Part shown: piece by piece, positions 16,505-24,529 of the stretch | Layout: the number at the start of each line of letters is the position of its first letter | How positions within the stretch are numbered: the stretch's first letter is position 1 | DNA from: Chitinophaga pinensis | GTDB lineage: Bacteria > Bacteroidota > Bacteroidia > Chitinophagales > Chitinophagaceae | Length of the DNA stretch: 32,934 nucleotides | Assembly (NCBI GenBank): GCA_943333125.1 | Contig: CALQSB010000029.1 | Span: 1-32,934 of the forward strand | Direction of reading: 5' to 3' | The notes under the pieces: model-generated | The model's input: only the letters and a program-made list of their open reading frames with translations | Database searches by the model: none | Told to the model about the DNA's origin: nothing | Made by a program: the position numbers and the translations under genes

Positions 16505-16532
16505 TCCGAACTCCCGGTAATCGTCCCGACAA
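16505..16532 (+). repeat. tRNA 3'-end-like patch sharing TCCCGACAA with the end of tRNA-Pro
   Basis: TCCCGACAA at 16524-16532 repeats 14355-14363, which covers the last tRNA-Pro bases and 3 bp of flank. Just before it, GTCCGAACTCC (16504-16514) resembles the T-loop GTTCGAATCC of that tRNA. It may be the far att-like copy of an insertion, now decayed. Confidence 0.35.
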
Positions 16533-16540
16533 TACTTCCA

Positions 16541-16572
16541 AAATGACAATCCAAAAACGGATTGTCATTTTT
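16541..16572 (+). terminator. Orphan terminator hairpin
   Basis: AAATGACAATCC (16541-16552) pairs perfectly with GGATTGTCATTT (16559-16570) around a 6-nt loop, followed by more T residues. No plus-strand gene ends near it; the last one upstream is tRNA-Pro, 2.2 kb away with its own terminator. Confidence 0.75.
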
Positions 16573-16728
16573 TGTTTTAATTATTTCCCTTTTTGAATTT
16601 TGAAATCCCTTTAAAAAAGTAAAATAAGACAGCAATCACAAAAAAGTACTTTTATAATCACATAAATCCATATAGCTCATTCTTATTTTCGTTAGCGTCA
16701 ATGTCGATGCAAACTTAATGGGTATAAA

Positions 16729-16878
16729 ATGGGAAATCTACTTTACATAATTGCTGTAATATTTATAATTCTTTGGGCAATAGGATTTATTGGATATCAT
16801 TTAGGATGGCTGATACATATATTGCTTGTGATTGCGATTATTTCATTGTTATTACGAATCATTAAAGGAGCTAGATAA
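16729..16878 (+). CDS. Small membrane protein of the lmo0937 / DUF5670 family
   Basis: A 49-residue protein, MGNLLYIIAVIFIILWAIGF followed by IGYHLGWLIHILLVIAIISL and the basic tail LLRIIKGAR. The motif W-A-I-G-F-x(4)-G-x-L-I-H is characteristic of this tiny family of two-helix membrane proteins. It probably spans the inner membrane twice. Relatives are found across many bacteria, often near stress-response genes, but their role is unknown. It is too short for most automatic calls. The SYLF-domain gene follows 74 bp later, with a possible 22-residue ORF between them, so the genes look like one transcript. Confidence 0.85.
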   Translation: MGNLLYIIAVIFIILWAIGFIGYHLGWLIHILLVIAIISLLLRIIKGAR

Positions 16879-16880
16879 TA

Positions 16881-16949
16881 ATGGAATCAGATATTTCTAA
16901 TGATAGCAACCAACACTCACCTAAAAAAACATTCTCACTTAAAAACTAA
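16881..16949 (+). CDS. Possible 22-residue peptide between two genes
   Basis: An ATG-started frame of 22 codons (MESDISNDSNQHSPKKTFSL then KN). It begins 2 bp after the preceding stop and ends 3 bp before the next start. The tight fit suggests translational coupling or a leader peptide, but the composition is ordinary and polar and no family is recognised. It may be chance. Confidence 0.25.
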   Translation: MESDISNDSNQHSPKKTFSLKN

Positions 16950-16952
16950 ACT

Positions 16953-17504
16953 ATGAAAACAAAAAACATTTTTAGAAACTTAAAATCAATTTTAATATGT
17001 TCTGCTTTATTTGTCACTACAATTGTTAATGCGCAATACAGCAGTAAAAACAAAAAAATGATTACTGATTCAAAAAGTGCTATCGATGCATTCATCAAAA
17101 CTGATGCTGAAATGAAAAATCGATTCGATGATTCTTACGCATATGTTGTATTTCCAAATGTAGGAAAAGGCGGCCTGGGTGTGGGAGGTGCATTTGGAAA
17201 TGGAATTGTATATCAAAAAAAGACAGCTATTGGAACTGCAAAATTATCCCAGGTAAGTATTGGATTCCAGGCAGGTGGACAAGGTTACAGAGAAGTTATT
17301 TTCTTTGAAAACAAATCAAACTTTGATGATTTCAAAGAAAATAAATTAAAAATATCAGCACAAGTTTCTGCTGTCATTGCTGCTTCAGGAGCTTCTGTAA
17401 ATGCAAGCTATGCTAATGGCATTTTAATTTTTGTTCAAATCAAGGGTGGGCTTATGTATGAAATATCAGTTGGCGGACAAACATTTAATTACGAAGCATT
17501 TTAA
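16953..17504 (+). CDS. SYLF/Ysc84-domain lipid-binding protein, secreted
   Basis: A 183-residue protein with a signal peptide (about 1-27, ending TTIVNAQ), so exported to the periplasm or beyond. The mature part is a single SYLF (Ysc84) domain. AYVVFPNVGKGGLGVGGAFGNGIVY (63-87) is the conserved glycine-rich core, and VSAVIAASGASVNA (138-151) and ILIFVQIKGGLMYEISVGG (157-175) are its later strands. SYLF domains bind membrane lipids; the bacterial role is not settled. Its neighbour is a tiny DUF5670 membrane protein. A strong terminator follows 26 bp after the stop. Confidence 0.88.
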   Translation: MKTKNIFRNLKSILICSALFVTTIVNAQYSSKNKKMITDSKSAIDAFIKTDAEMKNRFDDSYAYVVFPNVGKGGLGVGGAFGNGIVYQKKTAIGTAKLSQVSIGFQAGGQGYREVIFFENKSNFDDFKENKLKISAQVSAVIAASGASVNASYANGILIFVQIKGGLMYEISVGGQTFNYEAF

Positions 17505-17530
17505 TAATTTCATTACTGTATTTCGATTTT

Positions 17531-17561
17531 AAAAAGACAATTCGAAAGGATTGTCTTTTTT
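17531..17561 (+). terminator. Terminator after the SYLF gene
   Basis: AAAAAGACAAT (17531-17541) pairs with ATTGTCTTTTT (17550-17560) around an 8-nt loop, with the T run extending into the flank. It is symmetric, so it could also serve the convergent lipoprotein gene ending at 17604. Confidence 0.88.
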
Positions 17562-17603
17562 GTTTCATTGAAAAGAGTGTAAAAGAAAAGTGATAGCTAT
17601 AGA

Positions 17604-18242
17604 TTAATAATTCAACTCCATTGGAATCGTATCCCAAGCAACAACGGTTCTATTTAAATCATGTATTTGTTCGTTATTTTTATTGAAACGAATTGAATTC
17701 GAGAAATCAGGATTGCCTACTAATTTCAAGTAAACTAAAGTGTCTTTAAAAAAATTATTTAGCGTTATATTATTCTGTGCTGATAGATTAATAAAATATG
17801 GCGTGTCAATTGGAGGAATATTTTTGATCGTAACTTTTGCGAAAGCACTACGATGGCATTTTAAATCTTTAATAAATGCGCCGGCTGTTTGAATGGTATG
17901 ATCTTGAGATTTGGTATAATCAGAAAGCACATGTTGATCATCACTTGGCAATGCAAGAACTTCAAACTCATATTCACCAGTAGCTGTAAATGATAATGTA
18001 TAGTTTCCCAAAGCATCTGTTGTATCAGCAATAGCAATTTCTGTACTAACAGCCGAAGTTCCGCCCAAACCATTGGGCAGCTGTTCCACTTTAATCAATT
18101 GTACTAATGAATTTTGAATAGGCAAATTGGAAACGATATCTGTAATTTTTCCGCTGACAATCACTTGACCGTAAATATTCTCATGTTTTTTCTTACATGC
18201 TGAAAAGTTAAATATCAATAGTAGAAATAACCATTTTTTCAT
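17604..18242 (-). CDS. Lipoprotein with a carboxypeptidase-regulatory-like beta-sandwich
   Basis: A 212-residue protein with a lipoprotein signal MKKWLFLLLIFNFSAC (lipobox FSA|C, C16 lipidated). Residues about 28-105 (VSGKITDIVSNLPIQNSLVQLIKV ... TTDALGNYTLSFTATGEYEFEV) show the pattern of the CarboxypepD_reg fold: a variable start, a TDxxGNY turn and alternating strands. The C-terminal half (about 110-212) is unrecognised but strand-rich. Such lipoproteins are frequent in Bacteroidota envelopes, and they are probably structural or binding proteins rather than enzymes. It is monocistronic, convergent with the SYLF gene and divergent from the T9SS surface protein. Confidence 0.75.
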   Translation of the reverse strand: MKKWLFLLLIFNFSACKKKHENIYGQVIVSGKITDIVSNLPIQNSLVQLIKVEQLPNGLGGTSAVSTEIAIADTTDALGNYTLSFTATGEYEFEVLALPSDDQHVLSDYTKSQDHTIQTAGAFIKDLKCHRSAFAKVTIKNIPPIDTPYFINLSAQNNITLNNFFKDTLVYLKLVGNPDFSNSIRFNKNNEQIHDLNRTVVAWDTIPMELNY

Positions 18243-18474
18243 TATTGAAAGTTATTTTAAAAATTCGTCAACTTGAAAAAATTTAGTTTCCATTTTTCAA
18301 TAGCTTATTTTACAACAAAAGATCATAACTAATTGACAATTAATATTATGCAAATAAAACTCCTTTAATAAAAGACGGCCTGGCAAATCGATTGGATTAT
18401 TTTATTTTAAAAAAATCATAATATTTATGAATAAACGGCGTTTTAAAGTTTGAACAACCAAATATCCAAATCAT

Positions 18475-21400
18475 ATGAACAAATCTATCTACACAAACAA
18501 GCTATTATTATTATTGCTGGTCCTCCTAAGCCAGCATTCATTTGCACAAACCTCCACAAGCTGGAAGGGAACAACAAGTACCTCCTGGAACCTAGCTTCT
18601 AACTGGTCAAATGGAATCCCCGATTCTACTAAGGATGTAATTATTGGTGATGCAAATTTCACAGGCTCAAATCAACCAATAGTGGGCAGCAGAGCGTACT
18701 GTAATTCCCTCACAATTGGAGGAGCAGTTACAGCTAGTTTACTAGCTAATACTCGTTTGCGAATCTATGGTAACCTGAATATCGAATCAAATGGCACCCT
18801 TTCTCATGGTAGTAATATTGCCATTAGTATTAAAGGTAATTGGTCAAACAATGGAAATTATTTAACCGCTGTAGGGTCAACAATAGTAACAAGCCAAACC
18901 AATGGAACTATTCAGGAATTCGGTGGTGATAGTGTAACTAATTTTAGAAAACTTTATATTTATTCGGGATCAAAAATTGTTTTAACTAATAATTTGAACA
19001 TATCTGGTTCTGGAGCTGTATTTACGGTAGCTGGTGAAGTTAACCCTGGTGTTATTCCAAGTTACAAAATCACTTCTAATGTTTCATGTAATGTAGACAA
19101 TGGGGGAAAATTGATTGTTAACACAAGTGATTTTACAGAAAACTACAATTTCACAGGTGTATTTAATCTAAATAGTGGTTCAATAGTCGATTATGGCTCA
19201 ACTGTTGTTGATCAATTAGTGAGTTCGGCCTATACATACTCTACATTAATGATTAGCGGCTCCGGGGTTAAATCTCTAACTGCAAGCTTGCCGCTACTTT
19301 ATTCAAGATCCAGTGATGCCGGAAATGTTATAATTAAAGAAGGAACTTTTGATATGGGATCTTTTTCTGCAAACAGAGGAAGGTTTACCACAGGAGGTAC
19401 AATATCTCTTGCTGCTGGAGCAGTATTAAAAACAAGTGGCGCAAGTAGTTTTCCAACTGGATTTTCAACAAAAACTTTCTCATCAGGAAGTCTGGTGGAT
19501 TATTATGGTTCTAATCAGACTATTTCTAGTCAAACTTATGGTAATTTATTACTTGAAGGCGGTGGAACTAAATCAGCTTCTTTGTCGTTTGCTGTTGCTG
19601 GTGACTTAACTATACAAAGTGGAGCGCTAAGTACCTCAACAAATGCTATAACCGTTTCCATTCAAGGAGGCTTTACAATGAATGGAGGAAGTATTTCCGG
19701 AACAAATGCTATTTATGAATTTAATGGCACTGCTAATCAGACTATTAATTTATTGAGTAGTCTTGTTAATATGACCATCAATAAAACCTTAGGTAATTTG
19801 ATTCTTAGCTCGGATGTAACTGTTACCAATAATCTAAAATTTACTTCTGGAATTATACAAACGGATAATAACAATATGATTATTTCTTCATCAGCAAGTA
19901 TTTCTAATGCAAGTCAATCAACAGGCTGGGTTTATGGGAACCTCAAAGAATCAGTTGCGACAGGTGCTTCAGTTTCCAAAAAATTTGAAATTGGAACTGC
20001 AAATTATTATTCTCCGGCAACATTAAATGCAAGTTCAGTTACTACTGGAGGCAGTTTAATTGCCACAATAATATCGAATGATCATCCTGAAATTGATTAT
20101 TCAGGGGTTGATCCATTAAAAAGTGTTAATCAATATTGGTCTTTCACCAACCAGGGCATTGTTTTTTCAAGGGCTGCAATAGTTTTTGAATGGAACGCTG
20201 CTCAAGCTGACGCTGGAGTAGACGTTAATAATTTCTTATCAGGTAAATTTGACGGATCTGTTTGGACAAAATATACTCCTTCCACAGAGGTTGCCAATTC
20301 TATAACGATCTCTAATATAACTGTTTTGGAAGACTTTGTAATTGGGGAAAAAATAACAAAATATCATTGGACAGGTGCTGATTATACAACAGATTGGTTC
20401 ACTCCAAGAAACTGGTATGGCGGACTACCTGATTCTTCTTCTGATGTAACTATTCCCAATCCTCTTTCAGGAAGAAGAAATTATCCAACGCTAGTTTCTG
20501 CTCAGGAAGCAAAAGTAGGCGATCTGACCATTGATAGCGATGGCGCACTTTATGTAGATGATGCTACCATTAAAATTTACGGCAATGCCAGCAGTACAGG
20601 AGTTTTTGATGTTACTAATGGCACAGTTGAATTTAGTGGATCAACAGGTCAAACAATTGCAAGTGGTTTGTTTTATACTAATAAAATAAAAAATCTAACT
20701 CTAAGTAATGATGTAACACTTGCAGACACAGATTCAATTACAGGTACACTGACTATTAATGATGGCAAAACTCTTTATACAAATGATAATTTAGTTTTAA
20801 AATCAGATGCTAATGGAACTGCAAGAATTGCCCCGCTACCTGTTGACGGTCTGGGAAAAGCCACTGCAATTATTATAGGAAAAGCAAGTATTGAGCGTTT
20901 TATTCCTTTGCGTAAAGCATGGAGATTACTGAGTGTTCCGGTAAAATCATCAACAGCGCCAACTATTTGCGGTGCTTGGCAGGAAAGCGCTTATTCTGGT
21001 TCGTTAGTTTCAAATGTAATTTCAAATCCAAACCCGACTTTACATTATGGAGTACATATTACAGGTGGCGCTACTGCTAATGGATTTGACCAAAGCCCAA
21101 CAAATTTGCCTTCTGTAAAATATTATGATAACACTACTAATACATTTTCTGGATTGCCACCAGTACCCGGCACAATAAGACCTATAACAGATTATAATGG
21201 TTATATGATTTATATCCGCGGAGATAGAAGTATTAATCTTTCTTTGGGATTGGGTGCAGCAATAACAGAAACAACTTTAAGAATAAAAGGAGATGTGAAT
21301 ACAGGAAATCAGACCTTTGATGTTAATGCTCATAACTTTACCATCCTAGGTAATCCATATCCTGCTGAAATTAATTTCGCTACTATTACCAAATCCAATG

Positions 21401-22434
21401 TTAAAAATTCATTTTATATCTGGGATCCAAAATTAGCCGGATATCAAGGGTTAGGTGCTTATGTAACGGTTAGCTATAATGCTTCCAGTGGTCTTTACGA
21501 TGTTACCACTTCTTCAAGTCCGATAAGTCAGTATATCCCAAGTGGCGAAGCGGTTATCATCGAATCAGAAGATGGCACTAATCCGGGATCTTTGATAATA
21601 AAAGAGTCAGACAAATCTACAAACGGAAGTGATTTTGTTTTTGGAAGATCAAACAATACTGCCAAATCATTAAGAGTAAATCTTTACGAAAAAGAAACCG
21701 ACGGAACTTATGGTCTTTTGGATGGCTCAATGACTACTTTTCATAGCAACAATTTCAAAGGCTACGACAAAAATGATGTGTCTAAATTGAACGGTGCTGG
21801 AGAAAGCATCAGCTTCAGAAGAGATGGACATTCACTTGCTATCGAAAGAAAGAATGATATAACAGGCATAGATACAAGTTTCATAAATTTAGCTCAAACG
21901 AAAAAACAACAGTATCGTTTGGATATAGTTGCAGAAAACATGACAAATGAAGATATTACAGCAACAGTAAAAGATAACTATTCTGCAACAACAAATAATA
22001 TTAAGGTTGATTTAAGTGGTTCAACTTATGTTGAATTTACCATCAATGACGATCCAGCATCTTATGCTGCCGACCGTTTCAGTATTGTTTATAATGCAAA
22101 TTCAACAACCCCTGTTGTTAAAACTCAAATTAAAACAATTGAAACTTCTGCAAAGACATTGCCAGTTGTTTTGGATGAGCCTGCCATATCTATTTATCCT
22201 AATCCGGTAATTGGCAACGAAATCAATATCAAAATGAACAACATGGAAACGGGTAATTATAATTTGAAACTTTATAATATTGCCGGTCAGGTTGTTGCCA
22301 GCCAAAATGCGAAGTACTCTTCAAAAGGATCATCAATGAAATTGCAAATGGACAGGAATCTAGCTCCCGGAAAATATGAAATAAAATTAGAAGGGAATGG
22401 CAAAACCTTAAATACATCTTTGATCAAACAATAG
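18475..22434 (+). CDS. Large secreted surface protein with T9SS type A sorting domain
   Basis: A 1319-residue protein with a signal peptide (about 1-24, ending HSFA|Q). It has a C-terminal T9SS sorting domain at about 1235-1319: ISIYPNPVIGNEINI, then LYNIAGQVV and APGKYEIKL, ending TSLIKQ. Two copies of a W-x(7-12)-W-x(3-6)-NW-x-G-x-P-D module occur at about 30-55 and 632-660, each starting a beta-rich section with regular LTI/IYGNL-type strands, like filamentous beta-helix or adhesin repeats. A third, less repetitive region (about 810-1200) may be a beta-sandwich. It probably is displayed on or released from the cell surface; no enzymatic motif is seen. A terminator follows. Confidence 0.9.
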   Translation: MNKSIYTNKLLLLLLVLLSQHSFAQTSTSWKGTTSTSWNLASNWSNGIPDSTKDVIIGDANFTGSNQPIVGSRAYCNSLTIGGAVTASLLANTRLRIYGNLNIESNGTLSHGSNIAISIKGNWSNNGNYLTAVGSTIVTSQTNGTIQEFGGDSVTNFRKLYIYSGSKIVLTNNLNISGSGAVFTVAGEVNPGVIPSYKITSNVSCNVDNGGKLIVNTSDFTENYNFTGVFNLNSGSIVDYGSTVVDQLVSSAYTYSTLMISGSGVKSLTASLPLLYSRSSDAGNVIIKEGTFDMGSFSANRGRFTTGGTISLAAGAVLKTSGASSFPTGFSTKTFSSGSLVDYYGSNQTISSQTYGNLLLEGGGTKSASLSFAVAGDLTIQSGALSTSTNAITVSIQGGFTMNGGSISGTNAIYEFNGTANQTINLLSSLVNMTINKTLGNLILSSDVTVTNNLKFTSGIIQTDNNNMIISSSASISNASQSTGWVYGNLKESVATGASVSKKFEIGTANYYSPATLNASSVTTGGSLIATIISNDHPEIDYSGVDPLKSVNQYWSFTNQGIVFSRAAIVFEWNAAQADAGVDVNNFLSGKFDGSVWTKYTPSTEVANSITISNITVLEDFVIGEKITKYHWTGADYTTDWFTPRNWYGGLPDSSSDVTIPNPLSGRRNYPTLVSAQEAKVGDLTIDSDGALYVDDATIKIYGNASSTGVFDVTNGTVEFSGSTGQTIASGLFYTNKIKNLTLSNDVTLADTDSITGTLTINDGKTLYTNDNLVLKSDANGTARIAPLPVDGLGKATAIIIGKASIERFIPLRKAWRLLSVPVKSSTAPTICGAWQESAYSGSLVSNVISNPNPTLHYGVHITGGATANGFDQSPTNLPSVKYYDNTTNTFSGLPPVPGTIRPITDYNGYMIYIRGDRSINLSLGLGAAITETTLRIKGDVNTGNQTFDVNAHNFTILGNPYPAEINFATITKSNVKNSFYIWDPKLAGYQGLGAYVTVSYNASSGLYDVTTSSSPISQYIPSGEAVIIESEDGTNPGSLIIKESDKSTNGSDFVFGRSNNTAKSLRVNLYEKETDGTYGLLDGSMTTFHSNNFKGYDKNDVSKLNGAGESISFRRDGHSLAIERKNDITGIDTSFINLAQTKKQQYRLDIVAENMTNEDITATVKDNYSATTNNIKVDLSGSTYVEFTINDDPASYAADRFSIVYNANSTTPVVKTQIKTIETSAKTLPVVLDEPAISIYPNPVIGNEINIKMNNMETGNYNLKLYNIAGQVVASQNAKYSSKGSSMKLQMDRNLAPGKYEIKLEGNGKTLNTSLIKQ

Positions 22435-22458
22435 TCGATTTTTTCTCATCACATAAAA

Positions 22459-22490
22459 AGAGCCACCCACAATGGGTGGCTTCTTATTTT
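22459..22490. terminator. Bidirectional terminator between the T9SS protein and AsnC-type genes
   Basis: AGCCACCCA (22461-22469) and TGGGTGGCT (22473-22481) form a 9-bp stem with a 3-nt loop. A T-rich tract follows on the plus strand, and the A-rich tract before it supplies T residues on the minus strand. The hairpin base touches the stop region of the minus-strand gene. Confidence 0.85.
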
Positions 22491-22957
22491 AATAATTTTA
22501 AATCAGGCTGGGCGTATTTATAAACTTTGAGATAAATTGTTGTTTTTGTTTGATTCACGCCTTCAATCTTACTCAGTTGATTCACATATTCAACTAAATG
22601 GTTGTTATCTCTGCACATCACATCAACCTCAAGATCATAATCTCCCGATGTCATCGCTAAAAAACTCACTTCTGGCATTTTTGCTATTTTTTCAGCTATT
22701 TCTTCTTTTAAAATGGCAGGTCTTGCATAAACAGCAATGTGAGCGTAACATTGAAATCCAACTTTATCAGGATTAACCCTTCCAATAATATTTACAGTGC
22801 TATCTTCTATCATTTTATTAAACCGGGTTCGGATCGTTCCAATAGACACATTTAATTTTTCTGCGATCACCGTAAACGACATTCTCCCATCCATTTGTAG
22901 AAAGGACAAAATCTGAAAATCAAGATCGTCTAAGACTGATGGATTTGTTTGCTGCAT
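22484..22957 (-). CDS. Lrp/AsnC family transcriptional regulator, probable regulator of the pyrimidine operon
   Basis: A 157-residue DNA-binding protein. The N-terminal winged helix-turn-helix (about 8-60) has LDDLDFQILSFLQMDGRMSF and the recognition region LNVSIGTIRTRFNKM. The C-terminal ligand-sensing RAM domain (about 68-150) has the pattern ISxGDYDLEVDVMCRDNNHL. Family members oligomerise and sense amino acids or related small molecules; here beta-alanine or a pyrimidine breakdown product is a plausible effector, but that is inference. It is divergent from the mmsA-like gene with a 104-bp AT-rich shared region, the usual layout for a local regulator. Its 3' end abuts the shared terminator. 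Confidence 0.93.
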   Translation of the reverse strand: MQQTNPSVLDDLDFQILSFLQMDGRMSFTVIAEKLNVSIGTIRTRFNKMIEDSTVNIIGRVNPDKVGFQCYAHIAVYARPAILKEEIAEKIAKMPEVSFLAMTSGDYDLEVDVMCRDNNHLVEYVNQLSKIEGVNQTKTTIYLKVYKYAQPDLKLLK

Positions 22958-22988
22958 GTTATTATTTAACCGTAGAAGTAAAAATAAT

Positions 22989-23056
22989 ATTTTATTTAGT
23001 CTAAAAAATGAATTATTTTTATTTTTTCTAATTATTTATAAAATAATTTTATTTAG
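22989..23056. promoter_or_regulatory. Divergent regulatory region with paired motifs (candidate Lrp operator)
   Basis: ATTTTATTTAG occurs at 22989-22999 and again at 23046-23056. Between them, AATTATTT (23030-23037) and AAATAATT (23041-23048) form an inverted repeat with a 3-bp spacer. Lrp-type proteins bind AT-rich imperfect palindromes spaced over several turns, so these are candidate binding sites. No exact TAnnTTTG element was found. Confidence 0.35.
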
Positions 23057-23061
23057 CAGAT

Positions 23062-24519
23062 ATGAAATACTCAAAGACTCAGAACTACGTGAATGGACAA
23101 TTTATTGATTCACACACGAATAAATTTTTAGATATAGTATCTCCTTTAGATGGAAAATTGCTTTCAAAAGTGCCCATGTCATCCTCAGTAGATCTTGACA
23201 ATGCAGTTTCTGCAGCAAAAGCCGCATTTACTTCCTGGAGTAAAACTCCAATTAAAGAAAGGGTACAGGTTTTCTTCAGATATAAAACATTACTGGAGAA
23301 AAACCTTAAAGAACTTGCAGAACTATGCAGTGAAGAAAATGGAAAAACTTATGGAGAATCTGTTGCTGAGATAGAAAAATGTATTGAACTGACTGAATTT
23401 GCCACTTCGTTGCCTCAATTGGTTACCGGTGAAGTGCTAGAAGTAAGTCGTGGTGTTGAATGTAGAACTGAGCATGTGGCTCTTGGCGTGGTGGCATCAA
23501 TCGTTCCATTTAATTTCCCTAGCATGGTGCCCAATTGGACGATACCCAATGCCATTGCTCTAGGAAATTGTATGATTTTAAAACCATCAGAAAAAGTGCC
23601 ATTAAGTTGTGCAAAAATTGCTTTATTATTAAAAGAAGCGGGATTGCCAGATGGTGTTTTCAATATTGTAAATGGTGGAATAGAAATTGTAGAAGCTATT
23701 TGTGATCATCCTGGTATCGAAGCCGTTTCATTTGTAGGTTCTACCAAAGTAGCTAAAATTGTTTATCAGCGATCTACTTCAAATTATAAAAGATGTCTCG
23801 CATTGGGTGGAGCAAAAAATCATTTGATGGTTTTGCCAGACGCTATTCCTGCTATGACAGCTCAAAATGTTGCCGCTTCAATGAGTGGTTGCGCAGGTCA
23901 GCGTTGTATGGCAGCAAGTGCAATGATTGGCGTAGGAAATGTAGACCATATCATTGAGAAAATTTGTGATGAAGCCAGAAAAATAATCCCTGGCGAAAAT
24001 TTAGGCGCCGTTATTAATAAAGAATCACAGGAGCGTATTGAAAAATATATTACCGAAGCAGAACAACAGGGTGCAAAGATTTTGGTTGATGGTAGAAATA
24101 CAAAAGTAAAAGGCAAAGAAGAGGGGACTTATGTAGGACCTACCGTAATTGACTTTGTAACTCCGGATATGTCTGTGGCTACTGAAGAAATTTTTGGACC
24201 AGTAATCAGCATCATGCGCACCAATACAGTAGATGAAGCATTAGCTATTGAAAACAATAATCCTTATGGAAATGCAGCAAGCGTATTTACACAAAATGGC
24301 GGTATGGCAAGATATATTATTGATAAAGCAAGTGCCGGAATGATTGGTGTTAATGTAGGCGTGCCTGTTCCAAGAGAACCATTTTCTTTTGGCGGGTGGA
24401 ATGAAAGCAAATTTGGAGTAGGAGATATTACCGGAAAAAGTTCAATTGAATTCTGGACCAAATTAAAAAAGAGTACAACCAAATGGAATGCCGAAGCTGG
24501 TGTTAACTGGATGAGTTAA
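23062..24519 (+). CDS. mmsA: CoA-acylating (methyl)malonate-semialdehyde dehydrogenase
   Basis: Oxidises malonate semialdehyde (from beta-alanine) or methylmalonate semialdehyde, with CoA and NAD+, to acetyl-CoA or propionyl-CoA plus CO2. This 485-residue member of the ALDH superfamily has catalytic cysteine C282 in GCAGQRCMA (276-284). LALGGAKNH (246-254) replaces the general-base Glu motif of ordinary aldehyde dehydrogenases, as is typical of the MMSDH class, which hands the acyl group to CoA instead of water. NAD-binding segments VPFNFPSMVPNWT (148-160) and FVGSTKVA (224-231) are clear. It is the first gene of a seven-gene catabolic run; here it should perform the final step. The next gene begins 10 bp later. 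Confidence 0.92.
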   Translation: MKYSKTQNYVNGQFIDSHTNKFLDIVSPLDGKLLSKVPMSSSVDLDNAVSAAKAAFTSWSKTPIKERVQVFFRYKTLLEKNLKELAELCSEENGKTYGESVAEIEKCIELTEFATSLPQLVTGEVLEVSRGVECRTEHVALGVVASIVPFNFPSMVPNWTIPNAIALGNCMILKPSEKVPLSCAKIALLLKEAGLPDGVFNIVNGGIEIVEAICDHPGIEAVSFVGSTKVAKIVYQRSTSNYKRCLALGGAKNHLMVLPDAIPAMTAQNVAASMSGCAGQRCMAASAMIGVGNVDHIIEKICDEARKIIPGENLGAVINKESQERIEKYITEAEQQGAKILVDGRNTKVKGKEEGTYVGPTVIDFVTPDMSVATEEIFGPVISIMRTNTVDEALAIENNNPYGNAASVFTQNGGMARYIIDKASAGMIGVNVGVPVPREPFSFGGWNESKFGVGDITGKSSIEFWTKLKKSTTKWNAEAGVNWMS

Positions 24520-24529
24520 AAATATAATC

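Larger units (their letters stand above)
16419..16728. other. 310-bp spacer with a decayed tRNA-like tail and an orphan terminator
   Basis: No gene is supported. The region contains TTTGAATTTCAAA (16461-16473), a small palindrome upstream of fic, then a GC-richer patch (16504-16532) resembling a tRNA 3' end, the hairpin at 16541-16572, and the palindrome AAAAGTACTTTT (16642-16653). Confidence 0.5.

Noticed and set aside
16419-16550. Minus-strand 38-codon frame starting MTIRFWIVIL upstream of fic
   Set aside because: It begins inside the terminator hairpin, has no recognisable family or signal, and its composition reflects the tRNA-like patch.
16642-16653. Palindrome AAAAGTACTTTT
   Set aside because: Short AT-rich palindromes are expected by chance in DNA of this composition; no second copy or suitable position relative to a promoter.
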